Source of the DNA: Impatiens glandulifera | Lineage: Eukaryota; Streptophyta; Magnoliopsida; Ericales; Balsaminaceae | Length of the DNA: 64,000 nt | NCBI RefSeq assembly: GCF_907164915.1 | Contig: NC_061869.1 | Location: 43,335,771 to 43,399,770, forward strand | Reading direction: 5' to 3' | In this document: positions 1 through 11,563 of the stretch, piece after piece | Position numbering within the stretch: the first letter of the stretch is position 1 | Layout: each line of letters begins with the position of its first letter | Made by a program: the position numbers and the translations under genes | The notes under the pieces: model-generated | What the model was told of the DNA's origin: nothing | Databases searched by the model: none | What the model saw: only the letters and a program-made list of their open reading frames with translations

Positions 1-440
1 CTAACCTTATAATTTTAACTTATTTACTAAAATTTTAAATGTGCTTGATTTTGTTTAAATACATTAATTTATTCGTTAAAATTACTCTAATTTATTATTA
101 TGCCATTGCTACTTATTTTAGCTTATAAAGAGAATAAATTAACACTGAAATGGAACATATTTTAATCTAAAGTTGTTTGACTACCTATACTTGTTTATTT
201 CTGACAGATATTTGAGATTGTGCCATGTTTATTTATATTGATTTCTCTGCAGATTTAATAATTTTTGTTTAAGATAATTATGATTCTCAGATATATAGAA
301 GATAGAAGTTTCTATCCTATATTTTAATTAGTTTGTCTCTTAAATATATTATTCATAGAAACTAACACCCCCAAATCACGTTGTATTCATTATGATGAGC
401 TCCTTAACATGGGGTCTTCTTTTGTTCAAATTCATTAAAT
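1..440. repeat. Segmental duplication, block A piece 1
   Basis: Noncoding, AT-rich. It is collinear with 56370-56845, sharing long stretches such as TGTGCTTGATTTTGTTTAAA, CCATTGCTACTTATTTTAGC and ACTAACACCCCCAAATCACG, with scattered substitutions and small indels. The match already runs at base 1, so the duplicated block extends left of the window. No ORF or promoter signal is visible. Confidence 0.85.
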
Positions 441-1077
441 TCTAAGTACAAATACAATAAAACTAGGTTCGGAATATTTTCTTCTTACTCGGAACTATTA
501 ATCAAAAAGGTTAGATAAAGTATAATAAATTAATATTCAGATCAATAATACTTTTATAATAATATATACTGGGTAGGACCCAGAATTTACGGAATGTGTG
601 GGATTGAAAAAAATTTGAGGTATACTTAAAAAAAAATAACAAAAACTGTTTGACCCTTTTTTTAATAAATATATAAAAAGTAGTGAATTATATTGAAAAT
701 TTTAAAAAAATTAGAGAGTATTGTCAAATTTAAACCGTAAAAAAATCGGGGATAGCTTCAGCCCACCCGAGTTCCTACATAAATCCGTCCCTAACAAATA
801 AAAATTAATAATAAAATATACATATTTATACCATAAAAATATGAGTTAATATGGAATCTTTTAGTGTCATAGTAGATCATAGTAATATTATTTGTTACTT
901 TTTTTATTTAACAAATTCAAATATAGAGTTATATATATATATATATAATAAATAAATTATAAAATAATTTTAACAAAATCATAAATAAAAATTTAGATAT
1001 TAAATAATATAAAATTTATAAAAAATAAATTTTAATAAAGCAATTTATAATGTAATTTATTCGGGTGACTAAAAAAT
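441..1077. other. AT-rich noncoding DNA
   Basis: No gene seen. The stretch 565-800 (an AGGACCC segment followed by a CAGCCCACCCGAGTTCC segment) has the compositional look of an old transposon end, but no termini were found. About 1036-1065 again resembles block B near 56850, so most of 441-1035 is either an insertion here or a deletion there. Confidence 0.5.
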
Positions 1078-1275
1078 TGTTAAAATAAGCTACATAAAAA
1101 AAATTAAAAAAAAATTTAATTAAGATTAAATGTTTTAATTTATTAAAAAGAACTTAGATAAAACTAAGTTTAGTCTTATAAGACATAGTTTTGATGATGA
1201 CTAACTGAATAAAACTAAGTTGTGCAAATGTCTATGCGCAAGTACAGCTTAGGAAGCGCAAGCAGACGTAGATGT

Positions 1276-1545
1276 CTTAGTGAAATAATACGTCTCAGGT
1301 TGAAGAAGCACGAGCATACGTCTCACTTCAACAGACGCAGTGGTCTGAAGAAGCGCGAGCAGATGTCTCACTTCAACAGACACAATGGTCTGACGAAGCG
1401 CAAGCAGAGGTCTCATCTTAACAGACGTAATGGTCTGAAGAAGCACGAGCAGACGTCTCACCTTAACAGATGTAGTGGTCTGGAGAAATGTGAGCAGACG
1501 TCTCACTTCAACAGACGCAGTGGTCTGAAGAAGCGTGAGTAGACG
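1276..1545. repeat. 45-bp minisatellite inside an LTR
   Basis: About six tandem units with an exact 45-bp period: the TCTCA phase points fall at 1321, 1366, 1411, 1456 and 1501. The unit contains CACTTCAACAGACG, GGTCTGAAGAAGCG and an AGACGTCTCA segment. Because 45 is divisible by 3, both strands show open frames with 15-residue repeats. These look like artefacts of the period, not genes. Confidence 0.9.
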
Positions 1546-1595
1546 CTTTGCTTCGACAACAGTCTAAAGAACTGCGGGCAACAACCTTCTTTAGT

Positions 1596-4500
1596 CACTA
1601 CAACAAAACAGACCTACGGCGACGCTTAAAAAGACTTCTGCCAATCCTTAAAAGCGTCGCCAAAAATATTACCGACACTTATTCATGCATCGCCATAAGC
1701 AGGGTGGGCGTTTGTTATAACGACGCTTATTTAAGCGTCGATAGAATCAATTTAAGCGTCGCCAAAAGCTTGTAATTTTTAAAAATAATTATTATTTTAT
1801 TTTAAAAAATTTATTCGAATTTTCATTTTTAAAATTAAATATTCATTAAAAAAGAACATTTAAAAATAATTGCAATACTCATGAGTAACATTTTTAATAA
1901 TAACAAAATTAACTAAATTCTCCCAACATCAAATATATTTCAAACAAAATAAACTAATTTTTAAACAAAACAGTAAATGGAGAAGTGGAAATGAATGGGT
2001 TCATCCACTTAATCTTCTTCTTGGACATCCACTTCTTCTTGGACCAAATCTGCAAACATGTGAAAAAGGTTATTTTTTAAGATAAAGAAAGAAAAATGGT
2101 ATATTGATGTAAATTAAATCGACACAAAATTTGAACAACAAAACCTGGTTGCTTCTTCATGCATTTGACAGCTCAAAGATGAAGACGAGCATATAACACT
2201 TGAATCATTCATTCTTCACAATTAAACTTCTAAAAGGGAATTAAATTGATCTTCAATTATTGGAATCTAGATATTAAGATGGTTCATTACAAAATTTCAA
2301 GAATAAACTTTGAGAATTCTTGAAGATCAATATACCAATTTGAAAACACCATTTCAACCAAATATGAATCTACATTGGATTATGTTTCACATGACCTAGA
2401 ATTCTATATAACCCAATTTAAAAATACATTTTATGTCTAGTTTTGTATCTAGATTAAGCCAAAAACATAAATAAGTTTTTCAGTTTAACAATGACTAATT
2501 AATTTGGGTTATTTGAATAATCTTCAAATAATCCAAAAACTTTTACCTACTCTCTTATCAATTAATTTATCAGCCAAAATACTAATAAATATTAAGTCTG
2601 TTCACCAAATAACCCAACTTTTTATAATTTCAATCCGAAAAAGTGCCATCAATAGTTTAACTATATAAATCTAGACAAAAAAAAGAGTATTTCCAATGTA
2701 GAATTGGCAAAATAATAGTCTTGGAAATACAAATATCTAGTTTAAAGATGTTTTCAAATTCTATGAGACAATTCATATGCAAAATAAAGACTTGAAATAA
2801 CCAATAAAGATCGTGAGACATAAAGTATAAACTATTTAGAGTAGAATACCTTAGTGAATATACTTAAGTCAATAATATATAATATTATTAATTATATAAA
2901 GATCGACAATAATAATTGTCGAATTTCTTTGATAATCATGATTAATAAGGATGTTTGGTGCACATATCTATCACTGACAAATATTTCTATAAATAATTAT
3001 CTCTAGCAGATATCATATATGTTATATAGAAACATTCAATCAATCAACAATCAAACAAAGATAGACAAGACAAACCTGGAATGGATTAAATCCAAAAATA
3101 GAACTTAGAATATGTTCTAACAACAATACTTCATCCAGTCATCAATACTGTCAAAAAAAAAAACCAAATACAGAAGATTAATTTTCCTTTTATAGTATTA
3201 TAGCTCAAACATAAAAGTATAAAACTGTCATACCTTGGTCTTAGTATAAAAAGAAAAAAACAATAATAAACATATAAGATATTATTGTAGATATTATTGA
3301 AAATAATAAACATATAAGATATTCCTTGTCATATTGATACTACAGAAAACTTTCTATGAAAAATTTGGTATGCCTTCTCCAAACAAAATAATAAATCCGT
3401 ACCTATGCAGCAAAAAAAAATGTACCTAGCCTTCTCCAAATAGAATGATGCTTGATGACCCAACTGAACATATTTATTCTGTTCAAACACAAAGAGAATT
3501 TTCATAAGAATATATTTCTAATCTTTAGAACAATTAAAAATAACAAAGAATAAAAAAATTACATCAACTCTAAGCTTACAACCTAGTTCATATTGTGCAT
3601 CTGGATCACCCATACTGCAGCTTCAACCAATAAAGCAGCCCCTCTGTTTAAAGTAGACAAACTACCCAGTTATTTGATATAACCATGTCAAAAGAAACAA
3701 TTTATTAGAAGAGGAGTTAATAGTCAACTAAAAAGGGGAATACAATTGTTATCCCTTAAAATATAAAAAAATCAAGGAAGAAGTAAGCCGACGAAACAAA
3801 GGAAAAAAGGTACAAGGTTTAGAGCTTGTTATCACTTACACAGCTACAAATGCCCCAGGTGTATGAGATTTCCATAGCCATTTTTTTCATAATAACTTGA
3901 AGCTCTGTTTCAACCACCAAGATTATCTGAAAATTACAGTATAGTCCTCAAATTACATCTAAATTCATAAACAAGACAAGTTCATAAAAAGATATTCCTT
4001 AATCCTTAACACTACAGGAATCAATGATCCCTAAAAAAATATATGCCATCCTGAAAGAAGATTCTTATGAGTTCATAATTCATCTTGGAAAGAAAAGCCA
4101 CGGCTATTCCCAGAAGAACAATGTCTCACCATTAATATTCAGGAGCAAGAAGATCACAAATGACGCCCACAAGACATGACTGTTAATATTAAAAATAATA
4201 CAATTTTAAGTAAATTACGTATTTTTTAATCTAAAAAAATTATATTTGTTTAGATAATAACCTTACTCCTACAAGTGTTTTGAAATCATCCTCCAATTAC
4301 GTTTGGATATACTTTTGGAAGTAAAGTTTACTTCCTGGACCCATATAAACCTGCACCAGTAGAACAAATGAAGATCATCATCATCCTCTCTCAATGAATT
4401 TCATTCTAAAGAAGAAACTCTTACACTTATGAAACTATTTCGCAACGTTAAACAGTCAGACTTAGTCACTAATCTGAAAATTTGTTGAAAGAAGTATCCC

Positions 4501-6018
4501 TGCAACATATTGTTATCAATGGACCAGCCAAACCAATAAAAGATATAATAAATATGTCTTACAATATAGAAGAAGAATGGACTCCGACGGTAGAAATTTG
4601 TGTGAACTCGAACAAATAATGTCTGGTGGTAAGCCTAAATCTTGAAGGATATGCACATACCCACAAAGAGAAAAAAATATAAATTTCAAACGTTTAATCA
4701 AAATTCCTATAATAATAATAATCCTACCGGTGGAAAATTCAAAGTTAGGGGATGTAATCTCCGAATCCCAATTTTTTCAATTTTTCCAACTACGGATCTG
4801 GAAGATAAAAAACAATTTATATAAGTTCATTCCTCTTGCAATATAATACAAATTTGGTTAGTTTGTATTTATAGTTAAAATACCCTGAGTTTTGCAACTC
4901 AAACTGTGTAACTGGACTGTATAATATCATGAAACAGTGCCAAGAAGAATATGAGTATGTGGAACTGATGAAGATAATTGATTTCTTTAACTACCTACTA
5001 CCAAAGGCTGAAACCACAGTCCAGTTTTTTTATATATATAGCTAGGATCTATTTTCCATTCATGCTCTCCTCCTAGCTAATATAAACCCTAATTAATCGG
5101 AAGACGTAGTAGAAATTCACTGATTCAAATTCACCAGATAAAAAGAAACTCAAATTTCGTTTTAAGTAGTAATTGCTGACAAAAAAAGAGGGAAATCGAT
5201 ACATACTGACGAGACTTCTTCGAATCGATTTTCTCCGATCGTGTATTCTCAAAGAATTAGAAGAAGATAAACAAAAGTGATTGCCTGTGTGTTGATTGCG
5301 ACGTCCACGAGAAGGAGGAGTCGTAAGTGATTACATAGTTAGATAGATGGAGGAATTCGATGTAGCTCCACGAGGAAGACATAGCAGGAATATGATGATG
5401 AAGATCTGCTCTCTAAAGATAGGAGGAAGGAAATAGCTAGAGAGTCGGTGATTAGGTTAGAAAATGAATGTATCTGTTCAAAGAAATTTAATTACGCTTG
5501 GACTTGGGATGGGCTTAGGCTTGGGCTTTTCTAATTATAGACAAAAGAAAGATTTCTAATTTAAATAAACATATAAGTTTAATCTTTGTTTTTAAATATA
5601 ATATTTAATTTATTTATTTTTAATTTATATTATTTATTTATTTTTAATTAAATTAAATTTAAATAATAATTAATTAAAAGAAAATTGTTAATAAAAAACT
5701 TTAATAATGATATAAAAAGTTTAAGAATTATGTTATATAAAAAATAATAATAAATTTTTAATGTTAATAAAATTTTAAGTTAAATTCAAATTATAAAATT
5801 AAAATAGTGAAATAAAATATTTATAAAGTTTAAAATAAAAATATTAAAATTTAGAATAGTTAAATTATAAGGTTTTAAAAAAAATTTATATACAAAAAAA
5901 ATTAAAGGTGGTTGTAAATGTACAAAGGTTGGCAAAGTATTTTTTTTCTTTTAACTTTTACCCACCCTTAATATGCGTTGGCAGATAAGGGCGGTTGAAA
6001 GTAGGTTTTGTTGTAGTG
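1596..6018. mobile_element. CACTA (En/Spm-like) transposon, non-autonomous
   Basis: The left terminus is CACTACAACAAAACAGACC and the right terminus is the inverted GTAGGTTTTGTTGTAGTG, flanked by a perfect 3-bp duplication AGT (1593-1595 and 6019-6021). These are the standard CACTA hallmarks. Just inside the left end is a cluster of subterminal CGACGCTT/AAGCGTCG repeats in both orientations (1619-1765), the type of site bound by TNPA-like proteins. No transposase ORF is visible, so it is non-autonomous.

The interior (about 1980-5470) looks like minus-strand transcribed sequence. Around 5030-5470 the composition is that of a leader, with short ORFs only. At 2009-2049 a plausible acceptor (TTTGCAG on the minus strand) is followed by an acidic reading frame that ends in a stop. 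This could be a captured gene fragment, but I do not recognise it. The element lies within the family-T LTR minisatellite region. Confidence 0.85.
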
Positions 6019-6602
6019 AGTAGACGTCTTAAGAAATACTCTGCTTATTTACATAGCTCATCAGCGCAGTGGACAGTAGAGTTGGTTATAAGCAGACTTC
6101 ATAATCAGCTTATTACAACTACCACCAAGTGCTCAACCATTAGAAATTCAACACGTATCTACGAAGTCGACTTGACCGTTGCTACATCTCAAAATAAAAG
6201 TACAACGTCAAATCCCTAGACTTATGAACGACGAACCCCTGTAGTTCCGGTACGGCGGATCCCCAAATTTCTGGATTTGAGGTATGTCATTTCATAATCC
6301 AAGATTCAGATTCAACCGTTGTTACACTTCACTATAAAAGATCTTTACAGCACAACGGTGACTCCCCCAATTACAGTTCTGATTTACATAAGCTCTAAAC
6401 TCTTACTCTCTAACAATTTTATAAAAGGATACATGGTATAAGCTGAGAGAATATTAATTGTTGTAAGTTGAACAAAAGTTGTCTATTAACCAGAGTGAGT
6501 GCTAGAAGTTCAGAACAAGCATCTGTTAAATCCTGAGTTTCCTACTATGTTTGTATAGTCTCTATATAAACCAAAGTCTTCTAGTAAAATTCTACTCCAT
6601 AG

Positions 6603-6830
6603 TTTTTGTAAACCGGCTCCATAATTCAAATGTAAACGGACAGTCACCAAACAAATAATTCATTGTCTCTTCATTGTCATCACAAAGTAGGCATTTAGAA
6701 TCCAAAATGTCCATAAAACGCTTAAGAAGATTCTAGTTGAGAGCCTAAACAACAACCACAATACAAATTGTTATCTCGGAATCACTTTAGAGGATCATCC
6801 AACATGGCACCAAGAAAAATTAGGAAGATA
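6603..6830 (-). pseudogene. LINE fragment, zf-RVT region
   Basis: Translation on the minus strand, with one or two stops, gives the conserved segment downstream of non-LTR reverse transcriptase. It shows an IPR.QFVLWLL block, LSTRILLKRF, then a zinc-binding core CLLCDDNEET.NYLF..CPFTFELW (C-x2-C ... H replaced by N ... C). This fits the plant zf-RVT family. Upstream RT is not visible, and the fragment abuts the truncated LTR near 6600. It is a dead remnant. Confidence 0.65.
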
Positions 6831-7578
6831 AAATATAGACACCCTCTAATAAAAATAAAATAAGTTATTGAATGCACCAAGAAAAATTTGACTTACAACA
6901 TATTTTGATTTTTTTTATTGAAATAAACCTTTTCTCAAACACATAAAAATAATTTATCTATCCCATGGTTAATTATATGGAATATAAGCGAGACATAATT
7001 AAATACTAAACATAAGTTTTTTTAATTCGAATAAATTTTTTTTATAAATAATATATGGAAAAAAATACATATAATATTAGTTATTAAATAATTATTCCAA
7101 ATATTAAAAACAATCAATCAGTTAAAAATAATTATTGTTCAAACACGTTCAATGATAAAATATAAATAAATTAAAGCTAAGAATGGACAAATAAGATGGA
7201 GTGACTAGGAATTCAAATGAATCAAATTATGTAAAAAAATCATTAAAGTATATATTATAGGACTATTTAAAAATTTCATGTTGAAAATATTAGTATAGTT
7301 TGAGTTATAAGAAGATGCATTGATATACAATAAAAAAAAATTAAAAGATATTTTGATAGATAACCGTGATTATAAAAATAAATGAAATAATAATAAATTA
7401 TTTAAATAAATCTGAACTTGGTTTAGAACTTGTTTGGTAGTGGGTTATTTAATATTTTTGTTTTTTAAATTTAATTGATAAGAAAACAAATTATTTAATT
7501 GTTTAAATTATAATATTAATTTTTAAAATTTAAATTTGATAAAGACATAGTAAAAGTATTTCATTAGGTTGATTTAAG
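6831..7578. other. AT-rich noncoding DNA
   Basis: No gene, tandem repeat or terminal inverted repeat could be supported here. It has no counterpart in block B, which passes directly from the equivalent of about position 1065 to the equivalent of 7579. Confidence 0.4.
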
Positions 7579-7892
7579 AATTGAGTGATTAGTGATTGAA
7601 AAAAACTACAATGTGTTAAATAAAAATATTTTTGATAAAATATTTCAAGAAACTCAACATCAAATGAGCTTACCCCAAACAAAATTTATGTTATTTCAAT
7701 TATTTTCTTTGAATACTTTTTTTACTCTCATTTGTTAAATTGATGATAGTTTGACCTAACACCAAGTGCTATGTTATGGAATATTAAATAGAAAGCCAGC
7801 TTGCTTATTTTAAATTATTTTATCAATATCACGAGGTTGGTTGATCCGGTGATTAAAATAAAATATATATAATTTTTTCTTCAAAAATATCT
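7579..7892. repeat. Segmental duplication, block A piece 2
   Basis: Collinear with 57005-57308. Shared runs include AACTCAACATCAAATGAGCT, TACCCCAAACAAAATTTATG and ATTAAATAGAAAGCCAGCTT. The match stops exactly at the MITE terminus at 7895 and resumes at 17982. Confidence 0.9.
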
Positions 7893-8072
7893 TACAGTAG
7901 ATCTCGATAATTGAAAAACATAGTCTAATGTATAAATTTTCTGGGTCCCAAATTGGGACAATGGCTAAAAAAGATATCCTTTAATCGAATAAATAAAAAT
8001 TCTTTACCGGCCCTATTAAATATAAATGAATAATTATTATATTTCAAATAATATATTTTTATTTACATAATA

Positions 8073-9330
8073 TGTTAAATAAATTAGATAGTTAATTAAT
8101 AAGTAATTAGTTATCTAAGAACTTAATCAAATTCAACCTTTTGTGCAGAAAAAACAAAGCACATTCATATTTTCAATTGGTCGGTCAAACCGATTCCTCT
8201 GAAGCGGCATAAACCGTTGACCGATCTCCTTAAAAGACCGACTCGGCTCAACTTCAGGATCGGTGAATCCTTTTCTTTGATCGGTCGCTACTCTTCGGTA
8301 GGACCGGTCAACCGATGATGTCTAGTTGGTTCAACTTTCTGAAAATCCAAAGCCAACGTACATTTCCAATGGGCAGATTATTCAAAGACAAAATCAAAGA
8401 TATGGAAATGTTGGCCGTTGAAATTTTGGTGCAAACAGATATCTTTGAGAATGTGCAGAAGGAAGATCTCAAAGGTTCAGACTGTGCCATTACCATTTTG
8501 ATACAAGTTTGACTGCAGGCAGCAGAAATATAATCAAATGTGCAGTTACCCATTTTAGTATAAGTCCAAAAGCAACTCCTTAGGAGTAGGTAATTTTCAA
8601 AACCGCCAGAATGATAAAGTCAAGTAAAGACAAATCAGGCCAGCTGTCTTATGCCTTGGGAAGCATCAACCACATTTAATGCAAGGCTGCTCCTTTTGAC
8701 CAACAAATCAGAGAGAGAAATATGACCGTTGTCATATTTCCACTATAAAAGGAGAAGCTGAAAAAAGCAGCAACCACGGTTTTTCAAATCAAGTTACAGA
8801 GTTATCAAGTGAGAAACCAATTAATTCATTCTTTTAGAAGTGTTAAGTGTTCTTTGTATTTACATACTGTCCAGTGTATTACAATTCTTATTATGTGTGA
8901 AGAGTTGTAAGTCAATATCAAACAGTAAATAAGCCTTGATCATTTGACAGATTGTATTGTGTGTTTGAATATTCCTAGTGAATATCCATCTCGTTGTTTG
9001 AGAAGAAGGGGTGACGTAGGAGCTTTATCTCCGAACATACATAAAATCCTTGTGTTGTGTTCTCTTTTCATTTCGCTCATTTCAATATCCGAACCGATTC
9101 CTTTTTATTCCAACCGATCCTTCTCCATTCTTATTTCAGTCCGATTTGTGTGTTGCTTCAGGCTGAAACAAACATTTCCTCCCTTGAACCCGGTTCAAGA
9201 GTTTGTGACAGTTTGTGTGGTGTTGAGACCAGTATTAATCTCGAACCAGATTAGTATCAACCGTTGTGAGTGTGTAAGCGTTCTCCTTTAGCCAGACCCC
9301 GGTCCCCTATCGGCGATCTCGATCCTATCA
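8073..9330 (+). repeat. Copia-1 5' LTR
   Basis: TGTTAAATAAATTAGATAG ... GATCCTATCA, 1258 bp, pairing with 16341-17613. It contains many CCGGTCAACCGAT-type motifs in the first 300 bases and a TATAAAAGG box at 8744-8752. The block GAAGAAGGGGTGACGTAGGAG at about 9002 is shared with the other Copia LTRs here. Short open frames in both LTR copies (8315, 8944) are LTR sequence, not genes. Confidence 0.93.
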
Positions 9331-9348
9331 ATTCGTATCAGAGTAGCT
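9331..9348 (+). promoter_or_regulatory. Copia-1 primer binding site
   Basis: ATTCGTATCAGAGTAGC follows the 5' LTR directly. It matches the usual initiator tRNA-Met PBS TGGTATCAGAGC except for the first bases. Confidence 0.8.
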
Positions 9349-9373
9349 AGTCTCAATACCCAAGTAAAAAGCA

Positions 9374-10892
9374 TGACTCACGATGAGAAACCGTCGATGC
9401 TAGAAAGTGAAGAATTTGTCGACTGGAATATTCGGATGCATTTGCATCTGATCACCATGGATGATTAGATGATGTTCATTCTTTCTGACGGACTGATAAA
9501 GATTGAAAAGGAAAGAAGTGAATGGACAGCCAACGACAAGAGGAAGAACAACCTAGACAACCACTGCAGAAGAATTATCTTTAAAGCCTTAGATAGAAAC
9601 ACTTTTGCCAAAGTTAGAGAATATGCAATTACAAAGAAAGCATGGGAGACAGTGATCCAACTCCATTAGGAAATGAAAGAACCAAGGAAAATAAGATACT
9701 AGTGGCCACTTAAAATTTCGAAAATATCAAGATGAGGCCCGGTGAAACCATGAAGGAATTCAGTGATCGGTTCACTAGTGTGGTGAATGAGTTATCTACA
9801 CTTGGAAAGAAGTACGATAACAAAGAAACTATCATCAAAGCTTTAAGATCTCTTCCCAGTTCCTGGGATATCAAAACAATGGTGATGAGGGAGTCCAACA
9901 GCCTCAGAAAAATTAAATTGCATGATGTTTTTGAAGATTTGAAGGTATACGAATTCGAAATGAAGTCTAGAATCGAAGATGAAGCCTCAACTTCAACCAC
10001 TACTATAGCCCTATTAACTTCAGTGGAGTTAGTCGTTCCTGTACCAATCAAAACCGCCGAACAGTTTAGCGAGGATGCGATGGCTATGCTTGCAAAGAAA
10101 TTTGGAAAATTCATGAAGAAAAATCAACCAAAAAACAACTACAACTATGATTACGGTGATAAATCTAACGTTAGATGTTATAACTACAATGCGTTAGGTC
10201 ATTAAAGGTCAGAATGTAGAAAACCAAGAAGAGATGATCGAAAATAAGATGACCACAACCAGAGGGATGATCATCAGCAAAGCAGTCAAGGCAAGGAGAT
10301 TCAGAAAGCATTGATAGCCGATGATGGTGGGAGCCAGTGGGCACACACCAATTCGGATAGTGATAATGAAGGGATCTCTTGTCTCATGGCAATTGAAGAA
10401 CATGTATTTGACTTTTCTTGTGAAGAATTTATCAGAGAAGATTTGGTTACTGCACTCAACGCCATGGTCGTTGAGTATAGGCACCTATCATCTCTTGTAC
10501 CGACCCGGTTGAACTTTCAGACCGGTGAACGGAGTAAAACTGAAATCGGTGAATCGAGTGAAATTCAGATCGATGCAACAATTCAACTATCCTCTAAGAA
10601 CGAGAAATTAAAGGAGACAGTTCAATCATTGACCGAAGAAAATGAACGAAATAAATATGTAATGGCTACATGGAAGAGATCTGGAGATGTTGTGAGCCAG
10701 ATGACGAGTCATCAAAGACCATATAACTGTAAATTCGGTCTAGGCTATGATCACTACAAACTAGGTAAATTTAAACCTTCCAACCACCAAGGGTTGAATC
10801 TTAGTAAAGACAAGTTTCCCTTCGTAAACTTTGTCAAGAGTTCGTCAACAATCATTGAAACTAGTCATGATTCAAATTGGCAAAGAAATTAA
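9374..10892 (+). pseudogene. Copia-1 gag (degenerate)
   Basis: The reading begins about 9374 with MTHDEKPSML and follows the plant Copia gag (UBN2-type) pattern: a block W.IRMHLHL, WTANDKRKNNLD, ALDRNTFAKV and MKEFSDRFTSVVNEL, IIKALRSLPSSWDIKTMVMRES. The zinc knuckle near 10175 is broken: CYNYNALGH then a stop, then RSEC. The C-terminal part (10311-10892) has an acidic stretch and a leucine-rich segment NEKLKETVQSLTEENE, likely a coiled coil. In-frame stops at about 9467, 9667 and 10203 kill the frame. The product would have been the capsid/nucleocapsid polyprotein. Confidence 0.85.
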
Positions 10893-11209
10893 CATATGTA
10901 GGACCACCCGAAACTTCAAGATGGCTTCATCCTGAGAGAAGGAAAGCTATCCAGACGGTTAGAACAGAGTATGATAAATATTCATCCGATCAAAGATTAC
11001 CATGACACTATGAGATAACCATAAGTAGACAAAGAAACGTAAAGTACATGTAAAACTATTAAGACCAACATTGGAAAATCATCCGATTAATGAAAGTATG
11101 GATTCCAAAGGGACTAATTAACTGTGGACCCAAGTGAATGTGGGTACCAAAAAGGTATAAATATTTATATTTTGCAGATTAAGAAGAAGAAGCGGATGAG
11201 AAATTCAAA

Positions 11210-11407
11210 ATGGTATTAGACCGCGGTTGTTCCAGACACATGACCAGAAACAGCAACTTACTGACCGATATTGTTCAAGAAAACGGTGCAATGATAATTT
11301 TCGGTGACAATTCCAAAGGTAGAGCCGTGGGCAAGGGTAAGATTGTCTATGACAATTTAACTATAAATAATGCACTTCTTGTTGAAAATATGCATTTCAA
11401 TCTGTAG
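11210..11407 (+). pseudogene. Copia-1 aspartic protease (fragment)
   Basis: The frame shows VLDRGCSRHMT, the Copia protease active-site region, normally D-S-G-C-S-x-H-M. The catalytic triplet DSG is changed to DRG, so the enzyme is probably dead. The following IIFGDNSKGRAVGKGKI matches the usual flap/GKG region. A stop ends the frame at 11405, and the related sequence continues with stops to about 11560. Confidence 0.8.
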
Positions 11408-11563
11408 AGTATTAGTCAAATGTGCAATATAAGATACACTATTGAATTTCATAAACATGCATGTTTAGTTAACAATCCATAGGGTAGCATTTTACTAACC
11501 GGAAATAGGTTAGGAAACATTTACAAAGTAGACTGGAAAACTAAATGTGATAACTCGGTTTGC

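Larger units (their letters stand above)
1078..6600 (+). mobile_element. Truncated family-T Copia LTR, split by a CACTA element
   Basis: The left part (1078-1595) starts TGTTAAAATAAG and carries the marks shared with the LTRs at 25871, 33124 and 37852: an AAAACTAAGTT segment, a GCAAATGT..ATGCGCA segment, then a minisatellite. After the CACTA insertion, 6019-6600 resumes with the LTR 3' half: GTGCTAGAAGTTCAGAACA, TCTATATAAACCAAAGTCTT. It stops about 6600, before the conserved GGGGTGACGTAGGAG block and the LTR end, and no internal region follows. It is therefore a truncated LTR, absent from block B. Confidence 0.7.

Noticed and set aside
1222..1542. 106-residue repetitive open frame, and an 85-residue one on the other strand
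   Set aside because: Both arise from the 45-bp period of the LTR minisatellite. The repeat is divisible by three, so open frames on both strands are expected.
5995..6219. 74-residue frame spanning the CACTA right end
   Set aside because: It crosses the element boundary and target duplication, so it cannot be an ancestral gene.
8944..9291. 115-residue frame, with a similar one at 17220-17522
   Set aside because: Both lie at the same place in the two Copia-1 LTRs, noncoding leader/terminator regions. Similarity reflects LTR duplication.
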